From: Oscillibacter sp. CAG:241
GTDB lineage: Bacteria > Bacillota > Clostridia > Oscillospirales > Oscillospiraceae
NCBI GenBank assembly: GCA_000435975.1
Contig: FR884123.1
Span: 1-40,489, forward strand
DNA: 40,489 bases
Direction of reading: 5' to 3'
A program made the translations under genes and the position numbers. How positions within the stretch are numbered: position 1 is the first letter of the stretch; each line of letters starts with the position of its first letter. Under the pieces are notes generated by a model, which did not search any database, was not told the DNA's origin, and saw only the letters and a list, made by a program, of their open reading frames with translations. Below, piece after piece: positions 18,222 to 24,835 of this stretch.

Positions 18222-18431
18222 TTACTTTTTATCCGGCACGATCTCCACAATATCCTCGATTCTACAATCCAGCGCAGCGCAAATCTTCACGAGTATCTCC
18301 GTGGTAACATGTCCGTTCCGCCCCATCTTGGTGACGGATGCTGGGCTGATACCCGCCTTTTCACATAGGTCTTTCTTCTTCATGTCCTTATCGATGAGCA
18401 GCTTCCAGAGTTTTTTATAACTCACAGACAT
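18222..18431 (-). CDS. XRE-family helix-turn-helix regulator
   Basis: A 69-residue Cro/CI-type repressor. The segment KKKDLCEKAGISPASVTKMG is the helix-turn-helix, followed by ILVKICAALDCRIEDIVEIV, typical of this small clostridial class. GGAGGAGA precedes the ATG at 18429-18431; the longer reading frame upstream runs through a terminator hairpin and is rejected. It heads the defence operon, with only 66 bases to the helicase gene. It probably controls its own operon through the palindrome at 18,521-18,538, in the manner of restriction-system controller proteins. It is shorter than most C proteins, so that label would be too specific. Confidence 0.92.
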   Translation of the reverse strand: MSVSYKKLWKLLIDKDMKKKDLCEKAGISPASVTKMGRNGHVTTEILVKICAALDCRIEDIVEIVPDKK

Positions 18432-18456
18432 AAATATCTCCTCCGTACCGATATAC

Positions 18457-18512
18457 AAAAAATGCTCTGCCGCTTGGCAGAGCATTCGGTCTATTGCAGC
18501 CATACTGCCAAG
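18457..18512 (-). promoter_or_regulatory. Terminator/antiterminator attenuator in the defence-operon leader
   Basis: On the minus strand, AATGCTCTGCC and GGCAGAGCATT (18,461-18,486) form a perfect 11-base-pair stem with a 4-base loop, followed by a T run. This is an intrinsic terminator ending about 25 bases before the regulator's ATG. Upstream in the same RNA, CTTGGCAG (18,512-18,505) is complementary to CTGCCAAG (18,480-18,473), which covers half of the terminator's first arm plus its loop. The two pairings exclude each other. That is the layout of a transcription attenuator. The trigger is not evident from the sequence. Confidence 0.65.
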
Positions 18513-18517
18513 GCCTA

Positions 18518-18546
18518 TTCCAACACTTGACAGCGTTGTTTATAAT
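18518..18546 (+). promoter_or_regulatory. Weak divergent promoter for the 18,708 gene
   Basis: A perfect -10 TATAAT at 18,541-18,546 with TTCCAA 17 bases upstream as a poor -35. Its -10 overlaps the -10 of the minus-strand promoter by two bases, so the two could not easily fire together. Confidence 0.35.
18521..18538. promoter_or_regulatory. Palindromic operator candidate
   Basis: CAACACT-TGAC-AGCGTTG is an 18-base palindrome with one mismatch (CAACACT against CAACGCT). It overlaps the expected transcription start of the minus-strand operon and the spacer of the plus-strand promoter. Size and place fit a small XRE repressor acting on both genes. Binding by the adjacent regulator is inferred. 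Confidence 0.5.
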
Positions 18547-18573
18547 GATAGCACATTTGGGCAGGAAAAGCAA
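18545..18573 (-). promoter_or_regulatory. Promoter of the defence operon
   Basis: On the minus strand: -35 TTGCTT (18,573-18,568), 17-base spacer, -10 TATCAT (18,550-18,545), a sigma-A type match. Transcription would begin near 18,538 and run through the attenuator into the regulator gene. Confidence 0.6.
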
Positions 18574-18707
18574 GAAAATGATAAATCCGCACGAATTCCG
18601 GCTCTATTAAATTTCTTTTCGGGCCTCCAAAGAAACAGTTGAACCTCCGAGCAGTCAGAGCTACAATGCCAACACCTCATCGCGAGGACAAACTGATTGG
18701 AGGTCAA

Positions 18708-19325
18708 ATGATGAATTATGAAGCAAGCCCGTTTCAGAACTACGAATCAATCACTATTGATGAACTGAAGGATCAAGCCAACAGCCTATTGAATCTGGTA
18801 ACGGAGGAGCAACGACCGCTGCGCGTATGCATGAATAATGGTAAGGAGTTTCTGCTGTTCCCTCAAGACCTGCTCGCACCGATCTGCGACTCTGACTTTC
18901 GCTTGATTCTGCTGTCGGCAATGCGGTATGCGATGGGCAGGAATACTTGTATGCCCATGGTAGTCGCTGATTATATCAAGCGTCACATTCAGCTTCTGGA
19001 TGATAAGTTTCTCGTACTGGTTGCCGATGAGATTAGGCGGCATCTTGAAGATTACGCAGAACACGAGCCGAATCCGAATCTTTGGCATGGCCTTTTAGGT
19101 GCACTTGAGACTGAGCAGAGAGAGCGTGCCACTCGTAAGGCAAGAAAAATCAGACTGTGCCCAGCCTGCGGGAAGCCCTTGGAGGTCATGAGCATTACCG
19201 ACAACCAGCATTCACCCGGCGGATTTGATGTAATTGCCCACTGCCAAAATTGCCACTCTGATTACGAGTGGTTCTGCGATAAGGATGGCGGTGTCTCAGA
19301 TATAAAGCAGTATTTCTTCGGGTAA
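18708..19325 (+). CDS. Hypothetical protein with C-terminal zinc ribbon, divergent to the defence operon
   Basis: A 205-residue protein starting MMNYEASPFQNYESITIDEL, with TTGGAGGT just before the ATG pair. Residues 14-50 (ITIDELKDQANSLLNLV... then LRVCMNNGKEFLLFP) resemble the strand-helix-strand start of Phd-type antitoxins, a weak resemblance. The middle (FRLILLSAMRYAMGR, then MVVADYIKRHIQLLDDKF) is helical and recurs in phage and accessory proteins as I recall. The C-terminus has CPACGK and CQNCHSDYEW, a treble-clef or zinc-ribbon pair. It is transcribed away from the regulator from an overlapping promoter, so it may be under the same control. Function unknown. Confidence 0.75.
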   Translation: MMNYEASPFQNYESITIDELKDQANSLLNLVTEEQRPLRVCMNNGKEFLLFPQDLLAPICDSDFRLILLSAMRYAMGRNTCMPMVVADYIKRHIQLLDDKFLVLVADEIRRHLEDYAEHEPNPNLWHGLLGALETEQRERATRKARKIRLCPACGKPLEVMSITDNQHSPGGFDVIAHCQNCHSDYEWFCDKDGGVSDIKQYFFG

Positions 19326-19763
19326 GTCGATTGCAAACAGCGACGCTCATATGGACAAGTGCATTTTCGTATTTCAATATACTTTCCCTTAAAATGACCT
19401 TCAAATTACGGGAATGCGATAGTTATTGAGGGAAAGCGAGTTTCACCTTTAGAGAGCGAAGGCGTGATGCTATTCTTTGTCTATAGCGCCGCAGTTGCTG
19501 AGCTGCCACCCTCGCAGAAACCACTTGCATAACGCCCGCCTCAGAGTTACAATGCAGCCAACAGCAACACAAAACGCTTCCCATCCGGCATCGGTGAACA
19601 TTCACCGGAAACCGAGCGGGAAGCGTTTTTGACCACATAGATTACCACATACGGCTCCGGAACACTCGGAAACAGTGGAGATAATAGCGCCAAAGAGTAA
19701 ATGAAACAAATAGAAAACGACTAAAAACCGCTATAAACGAGCGAAAAAAGTGTTCCCGATAAG
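19326..19763. other. Non-coding island end with att-arm-like repeats
   Basis: No credible gene. AAAACGCTTCCC at 19,571-19,582 pairs with GGGAAGCGTTTT at 19,618-19,629 around a nested perfect hairpin (CGGTGAA/TTCACCG), followed by T, giving a terminator-like structure. Next come two copies of ACCACATA 12 bases apart (19,632 and 19,644) and two related boxes, ACGACTAAAAA and ACGAGCGAAAAA (about 19,718-19,748). Such short direct repeats beside a tRNA core are what integrase arm sites look like; this reading is inferred. Confidence 0.45.
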
Positions 19764-19808
19764 TTTGGGACCATCAGGCCGGGAGTTCGAGTCTCCCATC
19801 TCGGACCA
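19764..19808 (+). tRNA. 3' half of tRNA-Pro(TGG), attR-like remnant
   Basis: From the anticodon loop onward this fits a tRNA exactly: loop TTTGGGA (anticodon TGG), 3' anticodon strand CCATC, variable loop AGGCC, T arm GGGAG-TTCGAGT-CTCCC, acceptor strand ATCTCGG, discriminator A and encoded CCA. The bases before 19,764 offer no GATGG partner, no D arm and no 5' acceptor (CCGAGAT expected), so the 5' half is absent. TCCC and GGGA flank a 9-base spacer at 19,754-19,770, like a tyrosine-integrase core. A native-looking terminator follows. The intact copy should lie at the other end of the island. Confidence 0.75.
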
Positions 19809-19809
19809 T

Positions 19810-19866
19810 AACTGGACACCAGTTTTGATACAATGCGTATCGAAGCGGGTGTCCAGTTTCTTTTTT
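19810..19866 (+). terminator. Terminator behind the tRNA-Pro remnant
   Basis: AACTGGACACC (19,810-19,820) pairs with GGTGTCCAGTT (19,848-19,858), with an inner GATAC/GTATC stem, then TCTTTTTT. Its closeness to the CCA end suggests it was the original tRNA terminator. Confidence 0.85.
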
Positions 19867-19915
19867 CAAAAGCCCCTATTTGCAAGGGTTTTCATATACC
19901 TTTTAACGAAAGCAG

Positions 19916-19956
19916 GCTCTACGGTAACCGAGAAATGGTCGCCGTAGAGCTTTTTT
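19916..19956 (+). terminator. Second terminator after the tRNA remnant
   Basis: GCTCTACGG (19,916-19,924) pairs with CCGTAGAGC (19,942-19,950), followed by six T. The stretch from here to 20,088 is AT-rich without a gene; it holds one spaced inverted repeat, TTTTAATTAT at 19,976 with ATAATTAAAA at 20,018. Confidence 0.8.
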
Positions 19957-20088
19957 ACATTTTTGCCTATGTACTTTTTAATTATAGGTCTTGAGGGTGT
20001 GCATTGCCATAAAATGAATAATTAAAAGGTGCAACGCTCAATATAACAAAACGCAGCGATATTGTAGCCTCCATCACATATAATCTTT

Positions 20089-20122
20089 TACACTTTGACT
20101 ATATATACACTTTGACTATATA
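20089..20122 (+). repeat. Two tandem 17-base direct repeats
   Basis: TACACTTTGACTATATA occurs twice head to tail with no spacer (20,089-20,105 and 20,106-20,122), about 65 bases upstream of the amidohydrolase promoter. The copies are identical. It may be an activator site or simple duplication. Confidence 0.8.
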
Positions 20123-20171
20123 TTTTGCGTTTAGTTACAAGATTTTTGTGTATAGAAAGAATTTATATAAA

Positions 20172-20191
20172 TCAAGTAAAGTGATACTTGA
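20172..20191. promoter_or_regulatory. Inverted repeat overlapping the -35 box
   Basis: TCAAGTA-AAGTGA-TACTTGA is a perfect 7-base inverted repeat with a 6-base spacer. Its right arm covers the first four bases of the -35 element, a typical repressor or activator position. No regulator gene lies next to it. Confidence 0.55.
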
Positions 20192-20216
20192 CAAAGGGGT
20201 AACCAATAAGTAAAAT
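20188..20216 (+). promoter_or_regulatory. Sigma-A promoter of the amidohydrolase-nhaC unit
   Basis: TTGACA at 20,188-20,193, a 17-base spacer and TAAAAT at 20,211-20,216: a perfect -35 and a five-of-six -10. Transcription would begin near 20,223. Confidence 0.75.
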
Positions 20217-20541
20217 GTAAAAACATAGAATCTCCGGTGTATAATATTGCGTGAGCGTACCATCTCAAGCCGCCAGGCAGGGCCTGTCAGCCAGAAGCAG
20301 ATTCGCCAGCGCGAACATGATATTAAACTTAGCCTGTTGCTTTTCGAGCCCGCGGTATCGCGTTTTAGGCACGTCTTAATATGTTTTTACCTATATAGAC
20401 CTGTCTATCTGCTCATTTTTTTTGGATATTATTTGGAAATATTTGGATGCGAAAGGGCTGTGATAACCGTAAAAGTATGGTGGCACATAGAAGTACTCTT
20501 TGGAGAGACTGATAGAATAAAAGCGAAAGGTGGAAATTGGG
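20217..20541 (+). other. Long untranslated leader of the amidohydrolase gene
   Basis: About 320 bases separate the promoter from the start codon. A GC-rich block at about 20,255-20,330 (CCGCCAGGCAGGGCCTG and neighbours) is followed by AT-rich sequence with a T run near 20,415. I do not recognise a riboswitch class. A 104-codon frame crossing it has no ribosome site and unlikely composition. Confidence 0.4.
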
Positions 20542-22158
20542 ATGAATGCGACACACATTGATTTGCTGCTGAAAAATTGCAAAGCGTATGCGATGGATGA
20601 GAAAAACACCTGTTACACGACGATCGGAATCCACGACGGTCGTATTGTTTATACGGGACAGGCCGATGAGAATTCAGCGCCTTGCGCGAAGACTGTCATA
20701 GATATGGCAGGAAGACCGGTGCTGCCAGCTTTTACAGATACGCATATGCATATGATTAATTCCGCATATTTGCAAACGATATTTCGGCTTTTTGGCGTCA
20801 CATCCATCAAGCGTGTGATTGAGATGGGAAAGGAATACCTAAAATCCGGTGAATTTTCCCGGGAAAGATGGGTCTTTGGGCGAGGCTGGAATCAGGAACT
20901 CTTTGAAGAGGGGAGAATGATTACCAGAGATGATCTTGATGAAATTTCAAGCAGTGTTCCCATTTGTATCGTAAGAATATGCGGACATATCGCGGTGCTC
21001 AATTCAGCCGCCTTGGAGTTGCTGAGAGCCTCGGCGGAGGTAGAAGCCTACGCGCACAATATTGATTGGGATTCTGGTGTCCTGAGAGAGAGCGCGGTGA
21101 AGTATTGCTACAAGATTATGCCACCGATTCCCAAGCCGATTATGAAGAATTTGATCGATATGGCGCAGAGAGCTCTGTTGTCCCAGGGAATTACGGCGGT
21201 AGGGACGGATGATTTCATTTCCCTGCCGGGCAATAATCTGAAGGTAATCTATGAAAGCTATCAAGAAATGGCAAAAGAGGGAGAGCTGAAAGTACGGGTT
21301 AGCGAACAGTGCGGGTTCGTGGAAGTAAAAGATTTGGAAGACTTTATTGCGTTTAATAGGAAAAACCGCATTGCATCTGATTTTTTAAGGATGAACGTAA
21401 TAAAAATCATGCTGGATGGTTCTCTGGGCGGTCGAACCGCCTTGCTGAAAGAACCCTATGCGGATTGTCCGAAGGAAACGGGTACACAGACTCATTCCCG
21501 CGAAAAACTGAATAAGATGGTTAGAATTGCCCACGACAATGGGTATCAGGTCGCCGTACATGCAATCGGAGATAAGGCGGCGGATATCGTGGCGGATGCG
21601 TATATTGCGGCATTGAAGGAAAACCCGAGAAACGATCATCGCCACGGTATTGTTCATTTTCAGATAACAGATGATGATCTGCTGAAAAAAGTAAGAGACG
21701 CGAATATTATTGCGTATATTCAGCCGGTTTTTCTGTCTTCGGATCTGGATATGCTCACGGACCGTCTAGGCGAAGAGCGTGCGCAGCATACATATATGTG
21801 GAAAACCATGCAGGACATGGGGATTCACACGGGCGGCGGCTCAGACGCACCGGTTGAGTCGTTTAACGTTTTGGAGAATATTTTCTGCGCAGTTACGAGA
21901 CAGCGGATACATTCGGAGAATCATGAATGTCACTGTCCGCAGGAGTGCCTTGATATAAAAGATGCTGTGGCATTGTTTACGTCAAAGGCCGCGTATTTGA
22001 CTTTTGAGGAAAACAAAAAAGGAACGATTGAAGTGGGTAAATATGCGGATCTGGTGGTACTTTCTGATGACATTTTTCAAATTGACGCGCAGAAGATCCA
22101 AGATGTCGCTGTACTGAAGACAATGGTAAATGGGGAGTTTGTTTTTTCAAAAGAATAA
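20542..22158 (+). CDS. Metal-dependent amidohydrolase, YtcJ-like
   Basis: A 538-residue member of the amidohydrolase superfamily (Amidohydro_3, which includes N-substituted formamide deformylase-like enzymes). The metal motif HxH appears as FTDTHMHM near residue 70. VAVHAIGDKA, HRHGIVHFQ and TGGGSDAPVESFN supply the later metal ligands and the catalytic Asp. The C-terminal GTIEVGKYADLVVLSDD is the typical composite beta-sandwich closing strand. I chose ATG 20,542 because AAAGGTGG stands about 8 bases ahead; a GTG four codons earlier is inside that site. No signal peptide, so it is cytoplasmic. The substrate is unknown. It precedes an antiporter gene and is probably co-transcribed with it. Confidence 0.9.
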   Translation: MNATHIDLLLKNCKAYAMDEKNTCYTTIGIHDGRIVYTGQADENSAPCAKTVIDMAGRPVLPAFTDTHMHMINSAYLQTIFRLFGVTSIKRVIEMGKEYLKSGEFSRERWVFGRGWNQELFEEGRMITRDDLDEISSSVPICIVRICGHIAVLNSAALELLRASAEVEAYAHNIDWDSGVLRESAVKYCYKIMPPIPKPIMKNLIDMAQRALLSQGITAVGTDDFISLPGNNLKVIYESYQEMAKEGELKVRVSEQCGFVEVKDLEDFIAFNRKNRIASDFLRMNVIKIMLDGSLGGRTALLKEPYADCPKETGTQTHSREKLNKMVRIAHDNGYQVAVHAIGDKAADIVADAYIAALKENPRNDHRHGIVHFQITDDDLLKKVRDANIIAYIQPVFLSSDLDMLTDRLGEERAQHTYMWKTMQDMGIHTGGGSDAPVESFNVLENIFCAVTRQRIHSENHECHCPQECLDIKDAVALFTSKAAYLTFEENKKGTIEVGKYADLVVLSDDIFQIDAQKIQDVAVLKTMVNGEFVFSKE

Positions 22159-22389
22159 TGTAGGCAGAAAAAAGGCAGCCACCGAGATGTCGGTTTGAAA
22201 AACCATGTGCGGCAAGATTCAAAATATGCTCGTGGCGGGGAGATGAGAAATGTAGTAGACAGATGTACGAAATTTGCGGTGTTGTGTGATGAGTCTTTTT
22301 GATTTCTAAAAAAGATATCAAAAAATCGGTGATACTGCGAGCGATCACAAATGAAGTGTTCGGATTCAAAAAACGGAGGAGAATTCAAA

Positions 22390-23814
22390 ATGAAAAAGAA
22401 AGAAGCGGGAGAGAAGGTAACTGCAAAACAGGGACTACTCCTTTTGTTTGCGGCAGTGCTGGTAATCGTTGTTTGCAAAATTGTATTTAGTGTAGATACG
22501 AAAACTACCTTGATGCTTTCCGGTGCAATCGGTGGAATCATTTGCATGATTTGGGGCTTCAAGTGGGAGGATATTGAGAGCAAATTTGCCGAGGGAATCA
22601 AATCGACGGCAATGCCCATTGTTTTGCTCATTGTAATTGGTATGATGGTTGCTTCATGGATTTTGTCCGGAACAATTCCAACCATGACTTATTATGGAAT
22701 GAAGCTGCTGGCTCCGGGGCAGTTTTTGTTCTTATCGTGTATTTTGTGCTCCGTGATGTCAGTTTGCACGGGTACTTCCTGGGGAACTGTTTCCACTCTG
22801 GGCGTAGCACTTTTGGGTGTGGCCATGGGGCTGGGAATTCCTATAGAGATGACTGCCGGCGCCATTGTGGTTGGATCGTTTTTTGGCGACAAAATGTCTC
22901 CTCTGTCTGACTCCACAGTGTTGGCGGCCTCGTGCGCGAGAGTGAATTTGTTGGATCATGTCAAGCATATGTACTATTCGACTGTTCCGGCGATGGCCGT
23001 TTCGTTAGTACTGTTTTTCGTGTTGGGTTTCAGGTTTAAGGGTGGAGCGATATCTGGTGTGGATTATGATGAGATTCTCGCCGGGCTTGACGCCTCCTTT
23101 AATTTAAGTCTCTTAACCCTGCTGCCTCCGATTGTAGTACTGGTGTTGGTCCTGATGAAAAAACCTGCGATTCCTACGTTTGGAGCGGGAATTGTTGTCG
23201 CTTTTATTATTGGTATTGTGACGCAGGGTGCGGATCCGATAGAAATGCTTAACGCGATGAGTAAAGGCGTTTCCATGGAGACTGGCATTCCTATCGTCAA
23301 CACTCTGGTAAACCGGGGCGGCATTGTGAGCATGCTGGATACCATTGGCCTGATATTGTCTGCGGCAATTTTTGCAGCGCCAATGAGAGCGTCGGGCAGC
23401 GTAAATGCCATATTTGAGGCGGTCAAAAAGGTTGCGAAGACGCCTACGCAGTTTATGGTATTGGCACTCATTATGCAACCGATCCTGCTTGTGGCAACAA
23501 CTTCCTATTTTGTCACGATGCCTGTTACAGGCGAATTGGCGGCGGACGCTATGGATGAAATGGGGTATTCCAGACTGAATCTTTCCAGAATGATGGAGGA
23601 TGGCGGCACCGTTGTCTGCCCATTGATTCCTTGGGGAAATACGGGAGCGTTTATCACGGCTACATTAGGTGTTACGCCTTATGAATATTTCTTCTATATG
23701 CCGTTTATTTGGCTGTGTTTTGTGTTCGACATGCTGTCAATCGTCACTGGCATTGGACTTAAGAAGGCTGATGGATCTATGGTTACCCCTATTTTCAAAA
23801 GGAAAGCGTCCTGA
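22390..23814 (+). CDS. NhaC-family Na+/H+ (or exchange) antiporter
   Basis: A 474-residue integral membrane protein with roughly 11-12 hydrophobic segments. The family signatures CTGTSWGTVSTLG (about 140) and SFFGDKMSPLSDSTVLA (about 175) are intact, as is the late EDGGTVVCPLIPWGNTGAF. NhaC proteins exchange Na+ for H+, and relatives such as MleN couple malate/lactate exchange, so substrate exchange for the product of the neighbouring amidohydrolase is possible. GGAGGA stands 7-8 bases before the ATG. The 231 bases between the two genes contain only a weak inverted repeat (TTTTTGAT/ATCAAAAA, 22,296-22,324) and no strong terminator, so read-through is likely. Confidence 0.9.
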   Translation: MKKKEAGEKVTAKQGLLLLFAAVLVIVVCKIVFSVDTKTTLMLSGAIGGIICMIWGFKWEDIESKFAEGIKSTAMPIVLLIVIGMMVASWILSGTIPTMTYYGMKLLAPGQFLFLSCILCSVMSVCTGTSWGTVSTLGVALLGVAMGLGIPIEMTAGAIVVGSFFGDKMSPLSDSTVLAASCARVNLLDHVKHMYYSTVPAMAVSLVLFFVLGFRFKGGAISGVDYDEILAGLDASFNLSLLTLLPPIVVLVLVLMKKPAIPTFGAGIVVAFIIGIVTQGADPIEMLNAMSKGVSMETGIPIVNTLVNRGGIVSMLDTIGLILSAAIFAAPMRASGSVNAIFEAVKKVAKTPTQFMVLALIMQPILLVATTSYFVTMPVTGELAADAMDEMGYSRLNLSRMMEDGGTVVCPLIPWGNTGAFITATLGVTPYEYFFYMPFIWLCFVFDMLSIVTGIGLKKADGSMVTPIFKRKAS

Positions 23815-23863
23815 ATTCATCGTCACTGAAAAGGACAAAATGCCTATCGGCGGGTAATTTCTG

Positions 23864-23957
23864 CCGGGTTGACAAGAGTAGATAATAGGTGCCCTTTGAT
23901 GCAGGAGAATAAGGGTACTGCATCAAGATTGGGTGTTCGAGCCGCACTACTCGGGCC
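23864..23957 (+). other. Degenerate tRNA-like sequence with 3' CCA
   Basis: The 3' part reads like a tRNA: GGGTG-TTCGAGC-CGCAC for a T arm (one mismatch, one wobble), TACTCGG for an acceptor strand, then GCCA. CCGGGTT at 23,864 can pair with the acceptor strand apart from its last base. The middle lacks a recognisable D arm; instead TTGATGCAG (from 23,897) pairs with CTGCATCAA over nine bases. So it is either a decayed tRNA, a tRNA mimic or an attachment-site remnant. It shares TTCGAG and CTCGGxCCA with the tRNA-Pro end at 19,764. Confidence 0.4.
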
Positions 23958-23959
23958 AA

Positions 23960-23995
23960 AAGCCCTCTGAAATCGTTGATTTCAGAGGGCTTTTT
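23960..23995 (+). terminator. Strong terminator closing the amidohydrolase-nhaC unit
   Basis: AAGCCCTCTGAAATC (23,960-23,974) pairs perfectly with GATTTCAGAGGGCTT (23,978-23,992) around a 3-base loop, followed by TTT. It directly follows the tRNA-like CCA end. Confidence 0.92.
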
Positions 23996-24033
23996 CTTGT
24001 CTTTGACTACTGCGGCGCAGGGGGTGAGCCGGC

Positions 24034-24831
24034 TTACACTTTTAATATGATTCTCCGCTCAAACTCCTCCGCAATATCCAGCAGATCCTGATCCAGATAC
24101 GACAGGGCGATGTTCTTCATCTCCGGGTCTGCGCCGTAGTATGCCTCTGCAATGGCGCCGGCCATGTCGGCAATGGTGTCGCTGTCGCCACCGATGGAAA
24201 CGGCATTGCGGATAGCGTCCTCGAAGCCGGTGGATTCAAAGAACGCCTCCAGCGCCTGCGGCACAGAGCCTTGGCAGGTCTCCACGAAATCGTAGTCCGG
24301 CCGGATCTCATCCAAGGTAAAACCGATGGGATAGAACCGCTCCGCATACTCCCGGATCTCTGCCATAGAGTGACCCGTTCTCGCCAGATAAATGGCTCCC
24401 GCCACCACCACGGCGCCCTTGATGCCCTCCGGGTGATTGTGAGTCACTTCGGCAGTGGCCGCCGCCAGTTTTTCGCACTCGTCCAAGGAACCGGCAAACC
24501 ACGCCACCGGGGACACCCGCATGGCAGAGCCGTTGCCATAGCTGCCGTAAGGCTCGGTATCATTCTTCATCATCCATGTGCAGAATCTTCCGCCATAGCC
24601 GCAGTACGGGTGCAGCATCCCTACCTCGTGCATCACCCGGACAAGCTCCCGCTTGAAGGCGTCCATATCCGTGATGGTCTCATAGAGCAGCAGCGCCTTC
24701 GCCACCGCCAGCGTCATCACCGTGTCGTCGGTGTAGTCGCAGGTGTTGGTAAAAAGCTCAAACTCCTTGGATTTGCAGTTGTCAAATTCAAATCTTGAGC
24801 CGACAATATCGCCGATAATCGCTCCGAACAT
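24034..24831 (-). CDS. ADP-ribosylglycohydrolase (DraG/ARH family)
   Basis: A 265-residue enzyme that removes ADP-ribose from modified proteins or nucleic acids using two Mg2+ ions. The N-terminal GAIIGDIVGSRFEF, the metal motif CDYTDDTVMT near 45, GNGSAMRVSPVAWF near 105, THNHPEGIKGA and the C-terminal GGDSDTIADMAGAIAEA near 215 are all present, so the active site looks intact. The start ATG (24,829-24,831) follows GGGAGG, which lies inside the last codons of the VWA gene. The 4-base gap to that gene implies coupling. It is the last gene of the ADP-ribose-themed cassette. Confidence 0.93.
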   Translation of the reverse strand: MFGAIIGDIVGSRFEFDNCKSKEFELFTNTCDYTDDTVMTLAVAKALLLYETITDMDAFKRELVRVMHEVGMLHPYCGYGGRFCTWMMKNDTEPYGSYGNGSAMRVSPVAWFAGSLDECEKLAAATAEVTHNHPEGIKGAVVVAGAIYLARTGHSMAEIREYAERFYPIGFTLDEIRPDYDFVETCQGSVPQALEAFFESTGFEDAIRNAVSIGGDSDTIADMAGAIAEAYYGADPEMKNIALSYLDQDLLDIAEEFERRIILKV

Positions 24832-24835
24832 ACGC

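Larger units (their letters stand above)
1..19763. mobile_element. Right-hand part of a genomic island integrated at tRNA-Pro
   Basis: Everything left of the tRNA-Pro 3' half at 19,764 appears to be integrated DNA. The tRNA identity begins abruptly in the anticodon loop, with no D arm or 5' acceptor strand before it. The cargo is typical of Clostridia accessory DNA: a restriction-modification operon plus small DUF6550-, DUF6809- and CxxC-type proteins. The left end, the intact tRNA and any integrase must lie outside the window. Whether this is a conjugative element, an integrative mobilisable element or a defence island cannot be told from what is visible. Confidence 0.6.

Noticed and set aside
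3389..18431. BREX, DISARM or Type I restriction identity for the defence operon
   Set aside because: No PglZ, BrxC, DrmA/B or HsdS/HsdM genes are present, while Mod and Res show full Type III motif order.
18527..18546. TTGACA followed by TATAAT on the plus strand
   Set aside because: The spacer is only 8 bases, far too short for a promoter. TATAAT was kept with a different, weaker -35.
19423..19638. 71-codon minus-strand frame at the island end
   Set aside because: It runs through a nested hairpin and att-like repeats and has no ribosome site; the sequence reads as structure rather than protein.
20247..20561. 104-codon plus-strand frame in the amidohydrolase leader
   Set aside because: No ribosome site, unlikely composition, and it runs into the amidohydrolase start in another frame.
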